From: Pseudoalteromonas sp. MEBiC 03607
Lineage (GTDB): Bacteria > Pseudomonadota > Gammaproteobacteria > Enterobacterales > Alteromonadaceae
Assembly (NCBI RefSeq): GCF_004792295.1
Contig: NZ_SRRY01000002.1
Span: forward strand, 186,001-250,000
Direction: 5' to 3'
DNA: 64,000 bases
Positions 1 to 10,395 of this stretch are shown piece by piece. The notes below the pieces were generated by a model, which saw nothing but the letters and a program-made list of their open reading frames with translations, was not told where the DNA came from and searched no databases. Made by a program: the position numbers and the translations under genes. Numbering within the stretch: the stretch's first letter is position 1; each line of letters starts with the position of its first letter.

Positions 1-1
1 C

Positions 2-2023
2 CTTGAAGGCGATATCAACACAACACTGGCTGAGCGCCAAGCATTGATGTCGGCTCTTGATTGGAACATTTCGGCAACTGAAAAAGACGTTGATCCTGAA
101 ATGAGCTTTTCAGTTTCGCTAGGCGATCGCTTTGAAAGTGAAATGGGTACGTTTGGTGTACTTGCCGCTGTTTCTTACGAAAATGAGTGGGAAGTAGCAC
201 AAGAAAAAAGTGGTACTAACCTTGGCAGCTTAGGTTGTGAAGACAAGTGTTTTGCACAGTATTACGATGGCACATCAACGGAACAAAATGTGCGTTGGAG
301 TGGTACATTCAATATTGGTTATGAGTTTAATTCAAACCATAAAATTGAGATGACAAACATTGCACTGCATGACATGCGTGACCGTGTTCGTAATCGTAAT
401 TTCTATGATGCCAACGAAACTGAAGAAGGTGTTCGTGACCTTCGTCGCGTTGATGTTGTGTACGAAGAGCGTGAAATGTTCTCTAGCCAATTAAAAGGCA
501 CACACAACTTTATCGACTTTAACAACTTGTTTGTTGATTGGTATGCCGGCACAAGCCGTGCAAATCGTGATGCACCAGGTGGTGTAGATGCTGTTTTCCA
601 ACGTAACTACGACGATGGTTCGTTTGTTTCTGAGCAATTACAAGATGTTTCAGCTACTAACGTAACCCGTGAATTCCAAGTTCTTCATGATGAAGTTGAT
701 ACTTGGGGTTGGAACATGGGCATGCCATTTTATGGTGAAGGCTATGAGCTTGAACTAAAAGTGGGTGGCGATTTCTCAGAGAAAACACGTACTGCAAATA
801 ATACGACATTTGGTATTACGCACCGTGGTATTGCTGATGATTTTACCTATGGCTCACGTTTAGATGAAATTTTTGCTTACGATAACATCAACAATGATGC
901 TTTTTACGCAAGTTCAACCGGTTCTGGCATTTTTGATGACAGAACAACAGACGGTGATAAATACAGTGCGGCGCATAAGTTAGATGCTTATTACTTTATG
1001 GCTGATTATTTCATCAATAATACTTGGCGTATTACTGGTGGGGTTCGCTGGGAAGATTTTGCCCAAGTATCGGTTCCATTTAAGGCTCACAGTAATTTAT
1101 TTGATGCGACAACAGAAGAGCTAGCTGAAGTAGCAATTAAAGAAGATGATTTCTATCCATCTTTAGCTGTGACTTATATTATGGATGAAGAAATGCAATT
1201 TCGTTTAAATTTAAGCGAAACAACCATTCGTCCAGATATGCGTGATGTAAGCTCAACGTTCTTCGTTGATCCATTAACTGAATTCCTAGTTCGTGGTTCA
1301 CCGACACTGCAAAGTTCAAAACTTAAAAATGCTGATTTCCGTTTTGAATGGTATATGGCATCGGGCAATAACTTATCAGTTGCATTGTTCTACAAAGACA
1401 TTACGAACCCTATCGAAATGGTAGAGCTTGCAGGTGTAGGTGGTGCTGCGCCACAGCTATTAACTGCAAACGCTGAATCGGGTGAGTTAACGGGTATTGA
1501 AGTTGATTTCTTGACTGATTTTAGTTTTATCAGTGCCGATTGGTCGAGTGTGTTCTTGTCGGGTAACGTTACGCTATCTGACTCAACTGTGAAACTAGGT
1601 ATTGATGATTCTGACGGCGTTGATTCGTTGTTTGAGCAGCAATTAAAAGATGCACTTGATGCCGATACCGTGTCTAACATTGTTACTAACGATGAGCGCC
1701 GTTTAGTAGGTCACTCTGAGTGGGTAGCAAACTTACAGATGGGTTATGACTCTGCTGATGGTTTCCACTCGACATCGCTTGTATATAACGTGTTTGGTCC
1801 GCGTATTATTGTACCGGGTACTCGCGGTAATGAAGATGCAGAAGAGAAGCCATTCCATTCGCTTGATTTAGTTTACTCTTACTTCCCGAACTTTAACACA
1901 AAAGTGAAGTTCAAAATTGAAAACATCCTTGGTCAAGATAAAGAAATTGAGCAAGAAGGTTTATCACTTTGGAAGAAAGAAGAAGGCACTAAGTTTAGCT
2001 TAGGCTTCAGCTACGAGTTTTAA
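2..2023 (+). CDS. TonB-dependent receptor, C-terminal part (5' end outside window)
   Basis: The frame is open from the first bases of the window, so this is the 3' part of a longer gene. About 670 residues are visible, rich in alternating hydrophobic/aromatic beta-strand patterns and acidic loops, and ending in FSLGFSYEF, the terminal aromatic signature used by BamA for outer-membrane barrels. The plug domain and signal peptide lie upstream of the window. The family imports siderophores, vitamins or oligosaccharides using TonB energy; the ligand cannot be told from this fragment. A strong terminator follows 47 bp after the stop, so the gene ends its transcript here. Confidence 0.85.
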   Translation, partial: LEGDINTTLAERQALMSALDWNISATEKDVDPEMSFSVSLGDRFESEMGTFGVLAAVSYENEWEVAQEKSGTNLGSLGCEDKCFAQYYDGTSTEQNVRWSGTFNIGYEFNSNHKIEMTNIALHDMRDRVRNRNFYDANETEEGVRDLRRVDVVYEEREMFSSQLKGTHNFIDFNNLFVDWYAGTSRANRDAPGGVDAVFQRNYDDGSFVSEQLQDVSATNVTREFQVLHDEVDTWGWNMGMPFYGEGYELELKVGGDFSEKTRTANNTTFGITHRGIADDFTYGSRLDEIFAYDNINNDAFYASSTGSGIFDDRTTDGDKYSAAHKLDAYYFMADYFINNTWRITGGVRWEDFAQVSVPFKAHSNLFDATTEELAEVAIKEDDFYPSLAVTYIMDEEMQFRLNLSETTIRPDMRDVSSTFFVDPLTEFLVRGSPTLQSSKLKNADFRFEWYMASGNNLSVALFYKDITNPIEMVELAGVGGAAPQLLTANAESGELTGIEVDFLTDFSFISADWSSVFLSGNVTLSDSTVKLGIDDSDGVDSLFEQQLKDALDADTVSNIVTNDERRLVGHSEWVANLQMGYDSADGFHSTSLVYNVFGPRIIVPGTRGNEDAEEKPFHSLDLVYSYFPNFNTKVKFKIENILGQDKEIEQEGLSLWKKEEGTKFSLGFSYEF

Positions 2024-2070
2024 TTAAACTCCCCAAGGAAGGATACAATAATAAATCCTAACGTTGATTT

Positions 2071-2096
2071 AGCCCTGCAATAGCAGGGCTTTTTTG
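2071..2096 (+). terminator. Rho-independent terminator after TonB receptor
   Basis: Perfect 8-bp stem agccctgc/gcagggct with a 4-nt loop, followed directly by a run of T. Confidence 0.9.
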
Positions 2097-2148
2097 TTTA
2101 AACCATTGCGTGTTATGGTAGTTCTAAGTGTTAAAACAGGGATTAAAA

Positions 2149-3045
2149 ATGGACTTACGATTAATTTTAAATGGCAAAAAAGCGGCTGATGAGCAGCTTC
2201 GTGAAGCAATTAGTCAATTTCGAGCCAGTCAGTCTCTTGCTGTGCGTGTTACCTATGAAGGGGGTGACATTGAGCGCTTTATTAATGAGGCCGCTGACGA
2301 AGGCGTGAAACGTGTTGTTGTGGCTGGTGGCGATGGCACTGTTAATGAAGCCGTAAATGCATTAATGAAAATGGAAAAATCACAGCGTTTAGAGCTTGCT
2401 ATTTTACCTATGGGCACGGCAAATGATTTTGCCACAGCCGCTAAGATTCCTGACGGGTACTTGCCAGCACTTGAACTTGCTGCAAATGGTCAGCCGCATG
2501 CTATTGATACAGTTGAGGTTGATAAGCGTTATTTTGTAAACGTAGCCAGTGCTGGCTTTGGGGCAAAAATTACCGCAACCACACCACCTGCACTGAAAAA
2601 TTTACTCGGTGGTGGCGCATATACCTTGGCAGGGCTTGTTCAAGCGCTGAGTTTTGTACCTTACAGTGGCGAGCTTACCCTCCCTGATGGTGAACGAACT
2701 TCGGGCGATATTATTGCTGCTGCCGTTTGTAACGGCCGCCAAGCGGGTGGTGGTCAGCAACTTTCACCACATGCATACATAAACGATGGCTTGGTTGATT
2801 TAGTGGCGTTTACATCATTTGCAATTTCAGATGTACCAGCGGTTATAGAAGAGCTCAGCAATTATCCTAATTCATCACAACAGTGGGTAAAACGTTTTCA
2901 AGTGCCATGGCTTGAATGGCAAACACAAACAGAAATGCCAATAAACTTAGATGGCGAGCCAATCACTTCAAAACAACAACGTTTTGAAGTGCATGCTGGT
3001 GCGCTTAACTTAGTGCTGCCAGACGCTTGTCCGCTAATACGATGA
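2149..3045 (+). CDS. yegS: YegS-type diacylglycerol/lipid kinase
   Basis: Lipid kinase of the DAGK catalytic family, cytoplasmic and membrane-associated, phosphorylating a lipid such as phosphatidylglycerol in the E. coli homologue. Visible motifs: nucleotide-binding GGDGTVNEAVNAL near residue 65, GTANDFATAA near residue 95, NGRQAGGGQQLSP in the C-terminal lobe and a LDGEP/PDACPLIR end matching E. coli YegS. An upstream in-frame GTG (2128) is open, but the ATG at 2149 has AACAGG 8 nt upstream and gives 298 residues, close to the E. coli length, so it is preferred. Monocistronic; asd follows after 120 bp. Confidence 0.92.
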   Translation: MDLRLILNGKKAADEQLREAISQFRASQSLAVRVTYEGGDIERFINEAADEGVKRVVVAGGDGTVNEAVNALMKMEKSQRLELAILPMGTANDFATAAKIPDGYLPALELAANGQPHAIDTVEVDKRYFVNVASAGFGAKITATTPPALKNLLGGGAYTLAGLVQALSFVPYSGELTLPDGERTSGDIIAAAVCNGRQAGGGQQLSPHAYINDGLVDLVAFTSFAISDVPAVIEELSNYPNSSQQWVKRFQVPWLEWQTQTEMPINLDGEPITSKQQRFEVHAGALNLVLPDACPLIR

Positions 3046-3167
3046 TGAAAAATTTTGATGTTACTCGGTTTGCGCTGGTTTTGCTTTGGCCGCAATGCTA
3101 GATTATCCCTGTAAAAATTAAACTCTCACGCAATGGACTTTAATTTTTAACAGTTTAGGTAATTGGA

Positions 3168-4310
3168 ATGAATCAAACAGTGGAACAAACAATGAGAAAA
3201 GTAGGATTAGTCGGGTGGCGGGGCATGGTTGGCTCTGTGTTATTAGATCGTATGCAACAAGAAAATGATTTTTCTAAAATCGACACCACTTTTTTCACCA
3301 CCTCACAAACCGGTCAATTAGGTCCTGATCTTGCGGGTCCTGCTAAACCGCTTTTAGATGCTAATGATATCGCTGAGCTTGCGAAGATGGACATTATTGT
3401 CACTTGCCAAGGCGGTGACTATACCAAAGCCGTTTACCCGCAATTACGCGAATCAGGTTGGCAAGGTTACTGGATTGACGCAGCATCGGCACTGCGTATG
3501 AGTGACGATAGCATTATTGTTCTTGATCCAGTCAATAAAGACGTGATTGATCAAGGCTTAGAGCAAGGTGTTAAAACCTATGTGGGTGGTAACTGTACTG
3601 TATCATTAATGCTGCTAGCGCTAGGCGGTTTATTTGAACAAGACTTGATTGAGTGGGTTAGCCCAATGACATATCAAGCCGCTTCAGGTGCTGGTGCACG
3701 CAACATGAAAGAGTTAATTGCGCAAATGGGTGCAATTCACGAAACAGTGGCAGACAAACTTGCTGATCCTAATGCTGCGATTCTTGAAATTGATAAATTA
3801 GTTACCGAAAAAATTGCCTCAAGCGATTTACCACAAGATCAGTTTGGTGTGCCTTTAGCCGGTAGCCTTATCCCTTGGATTGATGTACCAATGCCAAGCG
3901 GTCAGAGTAAAGAAGAGTGGAAAGCGCAAGTTGAAGCGAACAAAATTTTAGGTAGCAGCCAGCAGCCTATCCCTGTTGATGGTTTATGTGTGCGCATTGG
4001 TGCAATGCGTTGTCATTCGCAAGCAATGACAATTAAGCTACGCAAAGATATTAGCGTTGAGAAAATTGAAGAGATCCTTGCCTCTCACAACGAGTGGGTG
4101 AAAGTGATCCCGAATGATCGTGACATTACTGCAACAGACTTAACACCTGTAAAAGTAACCGGCACCTTGTCTATTCCGGTAGGTCGTATTCGTAAATTAG
4201 CGATGGGCCCTGAATATATCAGTGCGTTTACGGTTGGTGACCAACTGTTATGGGGTGCAGCAGAGCCACTTCGTCGCATGTTACGCATTATTGTTGATGG
4301 CCAACATTAA
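3168..4310 (+). CDS. asd: Aspartate-semialdehyde dehydrogenase
   Basis: Reduces aspartyl-4-phosphate to aspartate semialdehyde with NADPH, the branch point to lysine/diaminopimelate, threonine and methionine. N-terminal Rossmann motif [14 protein letters not shown], catalytic Cys in [15 protein letters not shown] (near residue 144), and the substrate/catalytic Arg-His segment [16 protein letters not shown]. Length 380 residues, slightly longer than the E. coli enzyme because of an 8-residue N-terminal extension; a second ATG at 3192 (MRKVGLVGW) would match E. coli exactly. TTTAGGT lies 8 nt before the ATG at 3168. No lysine riboswitch was recognised in the 120 bp upstream. Confidence 0.96.
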   Translation: MNQTVEQTMRKVGLVGWRGMVGSVLLDRMQQENDFSKIDTTFFTTSQTGQLGPDLAGPAKPLLDANDIAELAKMDIIVTCQGGDYTKAVYPQLRESGWQGYWIDAASALRMSDDSIIVLDPVNKDVIDQGLEQGVKTYVGGNCTVSLMLLALGGLFEQDLIEWVSPMTYQAASGAGARNMKELIAQMGAIHETVADKLADPNAAILEIDKLVTEKIASSDLPQDQFGVPLAGSLIPWIDVPMPSGQSKEEWKAQVEANKILGSSQQPIPVDGLCVRIGAMRCHSQAMTIKLRKDISVEKIEEILASHNEWVKVIPNDRDITATDLTPVKVTGTLSIPVGRIRKLAMGPEYISAFTVGDQLLWGAAEPLRRMLRIIVDGQH

Positions 4311-4327
4311 TTACACATTTCAATATT

Positions 4328-4354
4328 AAGGCTAGCAGTTTGCTGGCCTTTTTT
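4328..4354 (+). terminator. Rho-independent terminator after asd
   Basis: Ten-bp stem aaggctagca / tgctggcctt (one G-U pair), 3-nt loop, then TTTT. Confidence 0.88.
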
Positions 4355-4371
4355 AGCACTAAAGGAAAGTA

Positions 4372-4995
4372 ATGCACACCCCCAATAAATGGAAAATGAC
4401 ACCAGAGCGAGTGTCGCAGTTTATCAAAAACTACAGCTTTGCATTGATGGTTGATAGTGAGTTTGAGGCAACACATTTGCCTTTAGTTTATAAACCTGAT
4501 GAAGGCGAGTTGGGCACTTTATATGGTCATGTGTCACGAGCGAATCGTCATGGCAAAAGCTTGCAAGATACGCGTGTATTAGTGGTTTTTAATGGCCCGC
4601 ATAGTTATATTTCACCCACTTGGTATGCAGAAAAACCTGCTGTATCGACTTGGAACTACGCTGCGGTTCATGCCATGGGGAAAGTAGAGTACCTCGATGA
4701 TGACAACACCTTAGCATGCCTCGATGAGCTAATTAGCCAATACGAGCCGAGTATTTTAAACGACACTAGTTTGTTGCCAGCCGATTACCAAGCAAAGTTA
4801 CTACGTGGCATAGTGGGTATTAAAATTGAACTTGACTCAATTCAGGCAAAAGAGAAGTTAGGCCAGCATAAATCGGATGAAGATCAACAAGGTGTTGTAA
4901 CAGGGTTAAAAGCAGATAAACACCCAGATGCTCAGGCTTTACTTAGCTATATGCTTAAATATGGGGTAGGGATAGGCAATTTAGACGCTAGCTGA
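4372..4995 (+). CDS. PaiB-like FMN-binding split-barrel protein
   Basis: 207-residue protein of the PaiB family (PF04299), flavin-binding split-barrel proteins; in Bacillus PaiB acts as a negative regulator of sporulation and protease genes, but in proteobacteria the role is unknown. Family blocks visible: HLPLVYKPDEGELGTLYGH, SRANRHGK, VVFNGPHSYISPTWY and the TWNYAAVHAMG segment, with the family C-terminus where 'KLxQ' is replaced by EKLGQHKS. ATG preceded by AAAGGAAAGTA. Stands alone after the asd terminator. Confidence 0.88.
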   Translation: MHTPNKWKMTPERVSQFIKNYSFALMVDSEFEATHLPLVYKPDEGELGTLYGHVSRANRHGKSLQDTRVLVVFNGPHSYISPTWYAEKPAVSTWNYAAVHAMGKVEYLDDDNTLACLDELISQYEPSILNDTSLLPADYQAKLLRGIVGIKIELDSIQAKEKLGQHKSDEDQQGVVTGLKADKHPDAQALLSYMLKYGVGIGNLDAS

Positions 4996-5344
4996 TTTAT
5001 CGATTCAGTAACACTTACTACGCTAAGTTGTTTTAATACTATCTAAACTGCACTGCTGTTTATTAAATTAAGAGAAGAATAGGCAGCAATTTTGCTTCCT
5101 GCAAATGCTGCCAATTGGTTGGAAACCGCTAAGTCCATTGTTGTTAAAATCGTGTTAATCACAATATTTAAAGTTAGTACATTACAAGTTTGTGTCAATA
5201 TAAAGTGTAGGTACATATCAATTCTTATTGCTTATTTTATTAATCTATCAATGGTGGTTTAGTTGTATTGAATATAAGTTAAATAGCTTGCTGAAAGTTA
5301 AGTGATTAACTATATTTTCGTAAGTACCTAGCTGAGAACTCTCC
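4996..5344. other. Gene-free AT-rich interval with one hairpin
   Basis: No convincing reading frame. A hairpin with outer arms ggcagc (5082-5087) / gctgcc (5107-5112) and inner arms attttgc / gcaaat closes on a TTCCT loop; it has no T tract, so it is not a classical terminator. The rest is AT-rich and presumably carries the promoter of the chemotaxis receptor gene. Confidence 0.5.
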
Positions 5345-7303
5345 ATGAACATTTCTAAAAAATTAAAGTTATCTTTTGCGTCGGCCATTGCGCTTCCTCT
5401 TATAATTATTGCCGTTTTAGTCATTACTCAATTAAGACAGCAGGCATTAGATAATTTCGCTGAACTAAGTGAACGAGAGGCGAGACAAGTCGATAACGGC
5501 ATTAGTATGTTTTTTGACGAAATAGAGAAAAACGTCGATTATCTTGCTTCTCATTCCGCTATTTTAGACGCCGAGCAAGGCGTTAAAACCCACATGCAAT
5601 CGCCTAATTCAGTGAAACTTGATCACGTCAATGGCAGTAACACAGAAAAAACCGCTTTTAACTTATTTGATCATTTTGGCAAAACCCATCCAGGCCTTGC
5701 TTACATCTACATGGGGAACGAGCAAGGTGGTTATATTCAATGGCCAGAGGGTGAAGTGACAGCAAATTATGACCCAAGAGTTAGGCCTTGGTATAAAACG
5801 GGTAAAGCAGCAAATGGTAAAACAGTAAGAACCAATGCCTATTATTGGGCGGCGGATGATATGGTTATAGTGTCCACAGTAAAAGCCATTAAACAAGCTG
5901 GTGAGTTTATTGGCGTACAGGGCATGGACGTCTCTTTGCAGGGCCTTACAGATATTATTGCTAACATTAAACTTGGTGAAACCGGCTATCTAATGCTGAT
6001 TGAAGATAGCGGCAATGTGCTGGTTGATGTTAAAAATGCTGATTATCGGTTTAAACAATTAAGCCAGATTGATAATGGTAAATACAAACAGCTTGCCAAT
6101 AACAATCATGGTCAGTTTGAAATAGACATTAATGGCAAAGATTACTTGGCTAATATTTATACTTCGCAAAAGCTAGACTGGAAATTTATCGGTCTAGTTG
6201 AAAAATCTGAAGTAATGAGTGCAGCAAACGCAACGACTATTACCATTTTAGTCATCAGTGCAATTCTGATTGCTGTATTCATTCTTGTTGCTAGCTATAT
6301 TTCTAAATTAATTTCTGCACCAATTGTTGAGGTAAGTGATGGCCTTACGGAGATATCCCAAGGTGGAGGTGATTTAACTAAGCGTTTAGTTATTAAAACA
6401 CGCGATGAAACAGCAAAACTAGCAAACAGCTTTAATTTATTTTTAAACTTGATATCGGACTTGGTTAAGCAAATTAATGACTGCGCACAGAATGTTAGTG
6501 AGACTTCTGCACACACCTCGTCACAAGCTTCTCAATTATCGGGTTCAACATCTCAACAACAGCAAGCTCTTGAAATGGCGGCAACAGCTATTAATGAAAT
6601 GGCGGCAACAGCAAATGAGGTTTCTGCCAGTTGTGCAAATGCAGCCGAACTTGCTTCGCAAACTCAACAAGCCTCTGAACTTGGACAAAGTGTTATTACT
6701 GAGACGGTTGATAGCGTTGTATCTTTGTCAGAAGTGATCACCAAAGCAACTCAAGATATAAACCAACTCGATGCTGAAAGTGAAAATATCATGTCGATTC
6801 TCAGTGTTATACGTGGCATTGCTGAACAAACTAATTTATTAGCGCTAAATGCTGCTATTGAGGCTGCACGTGCCGGTGACCATGGTCGAGGATTTGCTGT
6901 TGTTGCAGACGAGGTCCGAGCGCTATCGCAAAGAACATCAGAGTCAACAGAAGAAATAGCAAGTCAACTCGATACGTTGCGCAAGATGTCTGATCAGGTG
7001 TCTAAAGAAATGACAACCAGCTTGAACCGCACAAATAAAACAGTTGAGTTGGCGCATTCTGCACAGCAGCAATTTAGCGAAATTACTGCTTCAATCGTTA
7101 ATATAAGTGATTTAAACACACAAATAGCGACCGCAGCCGAAGAACAACAGCACGTAGCTGAAGATATTAATCGTAATGTTGTAGAAATTAAAAACGCCGC
7201 TGACGATGTTAGTGATATTGCACAGGGAGCGCGTGAAAATGGCGAGCGGTTGAATCAGCTATCTCATCTACTTACCGACCTAGTCGGTAAGTTTAAGGTG
7301 TAG
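5345..7303 (+). CDS. Methyl-accepting chemotaxis protein with dCache sensor
   Basis: 652-residue transmembrane chemoreceptor. TM1 at about residues 10-29; periplasmic double-Cache ligand domain (about 35-295) with typical blocks around [27 protein letters not shown] and [11 protein letters not shown]2 about 297-320; HAMP with [21 protein letters not shown]; then the signalling domain with the hairpin-tip signature [20 protein letters not shown] and [15 protein letters not shown]. dCache domains of this type often sense amino acids or organic acids; the ligand is not predictable here. No NWETF-type CheR-binding pentapeptide at the C-terminus (ends GKFKV). Monocistronic, own terminator downstream. 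Confidence 0.95.
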   Translation: MNISKKLKLSFASAIALPLIIIAVLVITQLRQQALDNFAELSEREARQVDNGISMFFDEIEKNVDYLASHSAILDAEQGVKTHMQSPNSVKLDHVNGSNTEKTAFNLFDHFGKTHPGLAYIYMGNEQGGYIQWPEGEVTANYDPRVRPWYKTGKAANGKTVRTNAYYWAADDMVIVSTVKAIKQAGEFIGVQGMDVSLQGLTDIIANIKLGETGYLMLIEDSGNVLVDVKNADYRFKQLSQIDNGKYKQLANNNHGQFEIDINGKDYLANIYTSQKLDWKFIGLVEKSEVMSAANATTITILVISAILIAVFILVASYISKLISAPIVEVSDGLTEISQGGGDLTKRLVIKTRDETAKLANSFNLFLNLISDLVKQINDCAQNVSETSAHTSSQASQLSGSTSQQQQALEMAATAINEMAATANEVSASCANAAELASQTQQASELGQSVITETVDSVVSLSEVITKATQDINQLDAESENIMSILSVIRGIAEQTNLLALNAAIEAARAGDHGRGFAVVADEVRALSQRTSESTEEIASQLDTLRKMSDQVSKEMTTSLNRTNKTVELAHSAQQQFSEITASIVNISDLNTQIATAAEEQQHVAEDINRNVVEIKNAADDVSDIAQGARENGERLNQLSHLLTDLVGKFKV

Positions 7304-7335
7304 TTAAAATTGGGTCAAAATGCATTTTCTATATC

Positions 7336-7362
7336 AGGAACAGATTTTCTGTTCCTTTTTTA
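7336..7362 (+). terminator. Rho-independent terminator after chemoreceptor gene
   Basis: Eight-bp stem aggaacag / ctgttcct with 5-nt AT loop followed by a T run. Confidence 0.88.
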
Positions 7363-7433
7363 TTGGAATTTGTTGATTTAATGGTAATTAAGGTTTAGTT
7401 TTTGTAATAATATAACTAAAAGATAAGTTACGC

Positions 7434-8972
7434 ATGAAAGGAAAAACATTAAAGACAAACAATAATAAACAAACTATCTATATAGTTTTTATCATGGTTT
7501 TTTTTATCTTTTCCTTTCACCTCATTGTTAGTTATCTACAACTAAATTACCAAAAACAGTTTGCCAATTCTTTATTATTAAAAGCAGAAAGCATATCGAG
7601 TGATTTAGCGGCTTCGATGCGAGATGTTTCTGCTATATCCCCGAGTCAGTGTGATGCAACGACAATAAACGAACTTCGTATAATTCTTTCAAAATATGAA
7701 TACACCCATGATTTAGGATTGATTTTTGATGATAGGGTTTTGTGTTCAGCTAACTGGGGATTATTAGACGCTCCTTTTTTACTTGAAGGGGGTTTTTATC
7801 ATTCACCTTCTGGTTATCAATTTGCTGCTAAAGTTGGTGGTATTTTCCCTGTTCCGGCTAAATATGACATTACAAAAAAAGATAACGTTATTGCTTTTAC
7901 TATCAATCAGCCATTTAAGAGTTTTGATCATTTAGATAAGGGGTTTTCTTATAAAATTGTGTCAAAAAATAAGCAGCATACTTTTCATAATTACTCGTCG
8001 CAGTACCAATTAAAAAACAATACTTTTTTGAAATCTCAGGTATTAGAAATATGTAGTAAAAAGTTTCAATACTGTGTTGAAACAACGAATAATCGTCCTG
8101 GATTACTTTATTTACCTCTGTACGTATCTGCATTACTTATTTGTTTGATCGGGTTAGTCAGCTTTTTAATTGCTTACTCTATTATTTCATTTTTAGATAA
8201 GAATCATTCAATCGAGTTTAGGCTGCGTAAGGCCATTCAAAGCGGCGATTTATATTTAGAGTATCAACCAATTATTGAATTAAAAAATTGTAAAATTGTC
8301 GGTGTTGAGAGCTTGGTTAGGTGGAAAGACGCGGTTCATGGAAACGTATCACCTGAACTATTTTTAAGTATTGCAGAGCAGTTAAGTTTGTACTCAAAGT
8401 TGGCATATGACTCGGTTAAACGTGCATTTATAGAGCTTTCCCCGATTTTGCATCGTGACCCAGAATTCACAGTTGCCATTAATGTAAATGCTTATGAAAT
8501 TAAGACTCCAGAATATTTAGACCGCTTGAATAAGCTTTGTGATAGGTATCAGATAAAACCTCAGCAAGTTAAAATTGAAATAACGGAGCGTATAGGTTTG
8601 CCTCTAAATGAGTTATCTGATTTTGCGACAAGGGCAAAAGATTTTGGCTTCGTCATAGCACTTGATGATTTTGGAACCGGGGTATCTAACCTTGTTTGGC
8701 TGACAGAGATTAACTTCGATATCATTAAAATTGATAAAATACTTACCCAATCGATCACAGATGAATTCAAAAAGGATATGGTATTAGCCATCATGTCTCT
8801 GGTTTCAAATCTAAATCGTCTGGTCATTTTTGAAGGTGTTGAGACCGTTGAAGAATACAGCTTTATAAAAGAATATAATTCTGATCATCAAGTCCAAGGT
8901 TGGTACTTTTATAAATCTTTATCATTAACCGAACTACATAAAGTACTTGATGATAAAAAAGGATTACAGTGA
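7434..8972 (+). CDS. CSS-motif EAL-domain c-di-GMP phosphodiesterase, membrane bound
   Basis: 512 residues. TM1 about 16-38, periplasmic redox-type CSS sensor region about 40-225 with its two cysteines (SQCDAT near 78 and VLCSANWG near 103; the motif is CSA rather than CSS), TM2 about 228-252, cytoplasmic EAL domain about 262-505. Known PDE residues are retained: VESLVRW (ESL variant of EAL), INVNAYE, IEITERIG, ALDDFGTG, IKIDKIL, FEGVETVEE and the terminal QGWYFYK. The family hydrolyses c-di-GMP to pGpG and is controlled by periplasmic disulphide chemistry. Overlaps the next gene by GTGA, so translation is coupled. Its EAL part is a close paralogue of the one at 10396-11874. Confidence 0.92.
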   Translation: MKGKTLKTNNNKQTIYIVFIMVFFIFSFHLIVSYLQLNYQKQFANSLLLKAESISSDLAASMRDVSAISPSQCDATTINELRIILSKYEYTHDLGLIFDDRVLCSANWGLLDAPFLLEGGFYHSPSGYQFAAKVGGIFPVPAKYDITKKDNVIAFTINQPFKSFDHLDKGFSYKIVSKNKQHTFHNYSSQYQLKNNTFLKSQVLEICSKKFQYCVETTNNRPGLLYLPLYVSALLICLIGLVSFLIAYSIISFLDKNHSIEFRLRKAIQSGDLYLEYQPIIELKNCKIVGVESLVRWKDAVHGNVSPELFLSIAEQLSLYSKLAYDSVKRAFIELSPILHRDPEFTVAINVNAYEIKTPEYLDRLNKLCDRYQIKPQQVKIEITERIGLPLNELSDFATRAKDFGFVIALDDFGTGVSNLVWLTEINFDIIKIDKILTQSITDEFKKDMVLAIMSLVSNLNRLVIFEGVETVEEYSFIKEYNSDHQVQGWYFYKSLSLTELHKVLDDKKGLQ

Positions 8973-9424
8973 AAATAGAAAGTGTGAACTCTGATGATTA
9001 TCCAGAGCTACTTGATGTGTGGGAAAACTCAGTACGAGCGACCCATGATTTTATAACAGAAGACGATATAGCCTTTTTTAAGCCAATTATTATTGAGCAA
9101 GCTTTTCCCAACGTAACTTTAAAGTGCATTAAGAGTGAACATAAAACAATTTTAGGCTTCGTTGGTGTACACGATAGCAAAATAGAAATGCTGTTCATTT
9201 TAGATGCCGCAAGAGGTAAGGGGGTTGGTAAAGCACTTCTGAACTATGCAATTGAGCAATTAGCTGCCAACAAAGTGGATGTAAATGAGCAAAACCCACT
9301 TGCAGTTGGGTTTTATCAGCACATGGGTTTTAAAGTTGCCTCACGTTCCCCTTTAGATGATATGGGCAAGCCTTTTCCAATATTGCATATGAGACTTAAA
9401 ACACCCTGTGAGTCTAATCTATAA
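8969..9424 (+). CDS. GNAT N-acetyltransferase, YjaB-like
   Basis: 151-residue acetyl-CoA dependent acetyltransferase. It matches E. coli YjaB in SVRATHDFI, the acetyl-CoA loop ARGKGVGKALLNYAI, the conserved NEQNPLAVGFYQHMGFKV block and the DDMGKPFPILHM end. Start GTG at 8969 overlaps the TGA of the EAL gene (GTGA), with AAAAGGAT upstream. Substrate unknown; the pairing with an EAL phosphodiesterase may simply be transcriptional. Confidence 0.9.
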   Translation: MKIESVNSDDYPELLDVWENSVRATHDFITEDDIAFFKPIIIEQAFPNVTLKCIKSEHKTILGFVGVHDSKIEMLFILDAARGKGVGKALLNYAIEQLAANKVDVNEQNPLAVGFYQHMGFKVASRSPLDDMGKPFPILHMRLKTPCESNL

Positions 9425-9664
9425 GACATAGATAGAATGAACACACTATGTGTTACAGCTTGTATTGCTAGGTATTTGGCGGAGTTGCTATACCATTATG
9501 TGGCATGTTTCCAATTTGTTTAATATTAACTTATTGAAATTGAATGTACTTAAAATAAAGAGACTTTAGAACTAAGGTAAGCTGTATTTTATAGTTAAAA
9601 TTCACTGTTCAAAACAAGACTAATTTGTTAGTTTAAGGTTGTTGTCCCGATACCTGAGTTTTGT

Positions 9665-10042
9665 GTGAAATCAGTTTTCTCTATGTTGATTTGTGTATTA
9701 CTACTCCAGCCTTTGCTGGACAGTTTTGATGTTGCAGATCACAACACTGCATTTAATTACACATCAGTACTTTTGTTAGAGGAAGTCGATCTTGAAACTC
9801 ATTGCGCTGCTAATGGCGATCATCAACTACACCAATCTGAGCATGCTGAACTTGCAACAAAATTAGCTGACTCTGCCGAGAAAGGCCATTGTCATGTTTG
9901 TCATAGTCCAGCTTTTGTTGAATCATTAGCATTTTCAAAGCCGATATCAGCGTATTTTACTAAGATTGAGTCATTGAGTGTCGATTTTCAATCTGCCGAT
10001 TTAACACCCATTCATCGCCCACCAATAACATCTCTTACATAA
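9665..10042 (+). CDS. CzcI-like small secreted His/Cys protein (paralogue of 41008-41385)
   Basis: 125 residues, GTG start. Hydrophobic N-terminus (about residues 2-16) suggests export or anchoring. Central region rich in His and Cys, with CAANGDHQLHQSEH and GHCHVCHSP, likely metal ligands. Same length as, and clearly homologous along its length to, the protein just upstream of the intact CzcB/CzcA genes at 41 kb. Named CzcI-like by position and composition only (small His-rich protein at the head of a czc operon); the biochemical role is unproven. In this copy there is no functional efflux pump downstream. Confidence 0.7.
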   Translation: MKSVFSMLICVLLLQPLLDSFDVADHNTAFNYTSVLLLEEVDLETHCAANGDHQLHQSEHAELATKLADSAEKGHCHVCHSPAFVESLAFSKPISAYFTKIESLSVDFQSADLTPIHRPPITSLT

Positions 10043-10098
10043 CACTAACCTTTTATATTCGCTTTCGAGCTTAGTCTAATTTAAGTAAGAGTAACTAT

Positions 10099-10392
10099 AT
10101 GTATTTAAGTAATTTTATACGTTACGCACTGCTGTGCGTAAGTCTTGTGTATCAAAAAAATAATCATCAGAATATTGTTTTAGCAGAGCCTTTGTCAGTT
10201 TGCAGAACAGTGCAAATTTATTTAAGTTTAATCTCTAAACTAGATAATAAAACTACCGCCAATTTAAGAATTTACAGTAATCAATTTCCAGTAGGTGTAA
10301 CAAAAGAAATTGATAGTATTAATCAGCTGATATTTATTATTGCAACACAGCTCGCAAAAGACGGACTTGATCCGCATGACTTGCAGAGGTGA
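10099..10392 (+). pseudogene. Remnant of CzcB-type efflux adaptor: N- and C-terminal ends joined, middle deleted
   Basis: 97 codons, still open. The first about 22 residues (MYLSNFIRYALLCVSLVYQ) match the signal region of the intact adaptor at 41444, and the last about 20 (FIIATQLAKDGLDPHD) match its C-terminus (FFIASQLAKGGFDPHN). About 280 intervening residues, including the lipoyl/barrel-sandwich and beta-barrel domains, are absent, with an unrecognisable 50-residue stretch between. It cannot act as a membrane-fusion protein. It retains its ribosome site and lies 3 bp from the next gene, so it may persist as a translated leader or as decay in progress. Confidence 0.75.
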
Positions 10393-10395
10393 CGC

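Noticed and set aside
3046..3167. Lysine riboswitch before asd
   Set aside because: The interval is only about 120 bp and shows none of the conserved riboswitch helices I could recognise.
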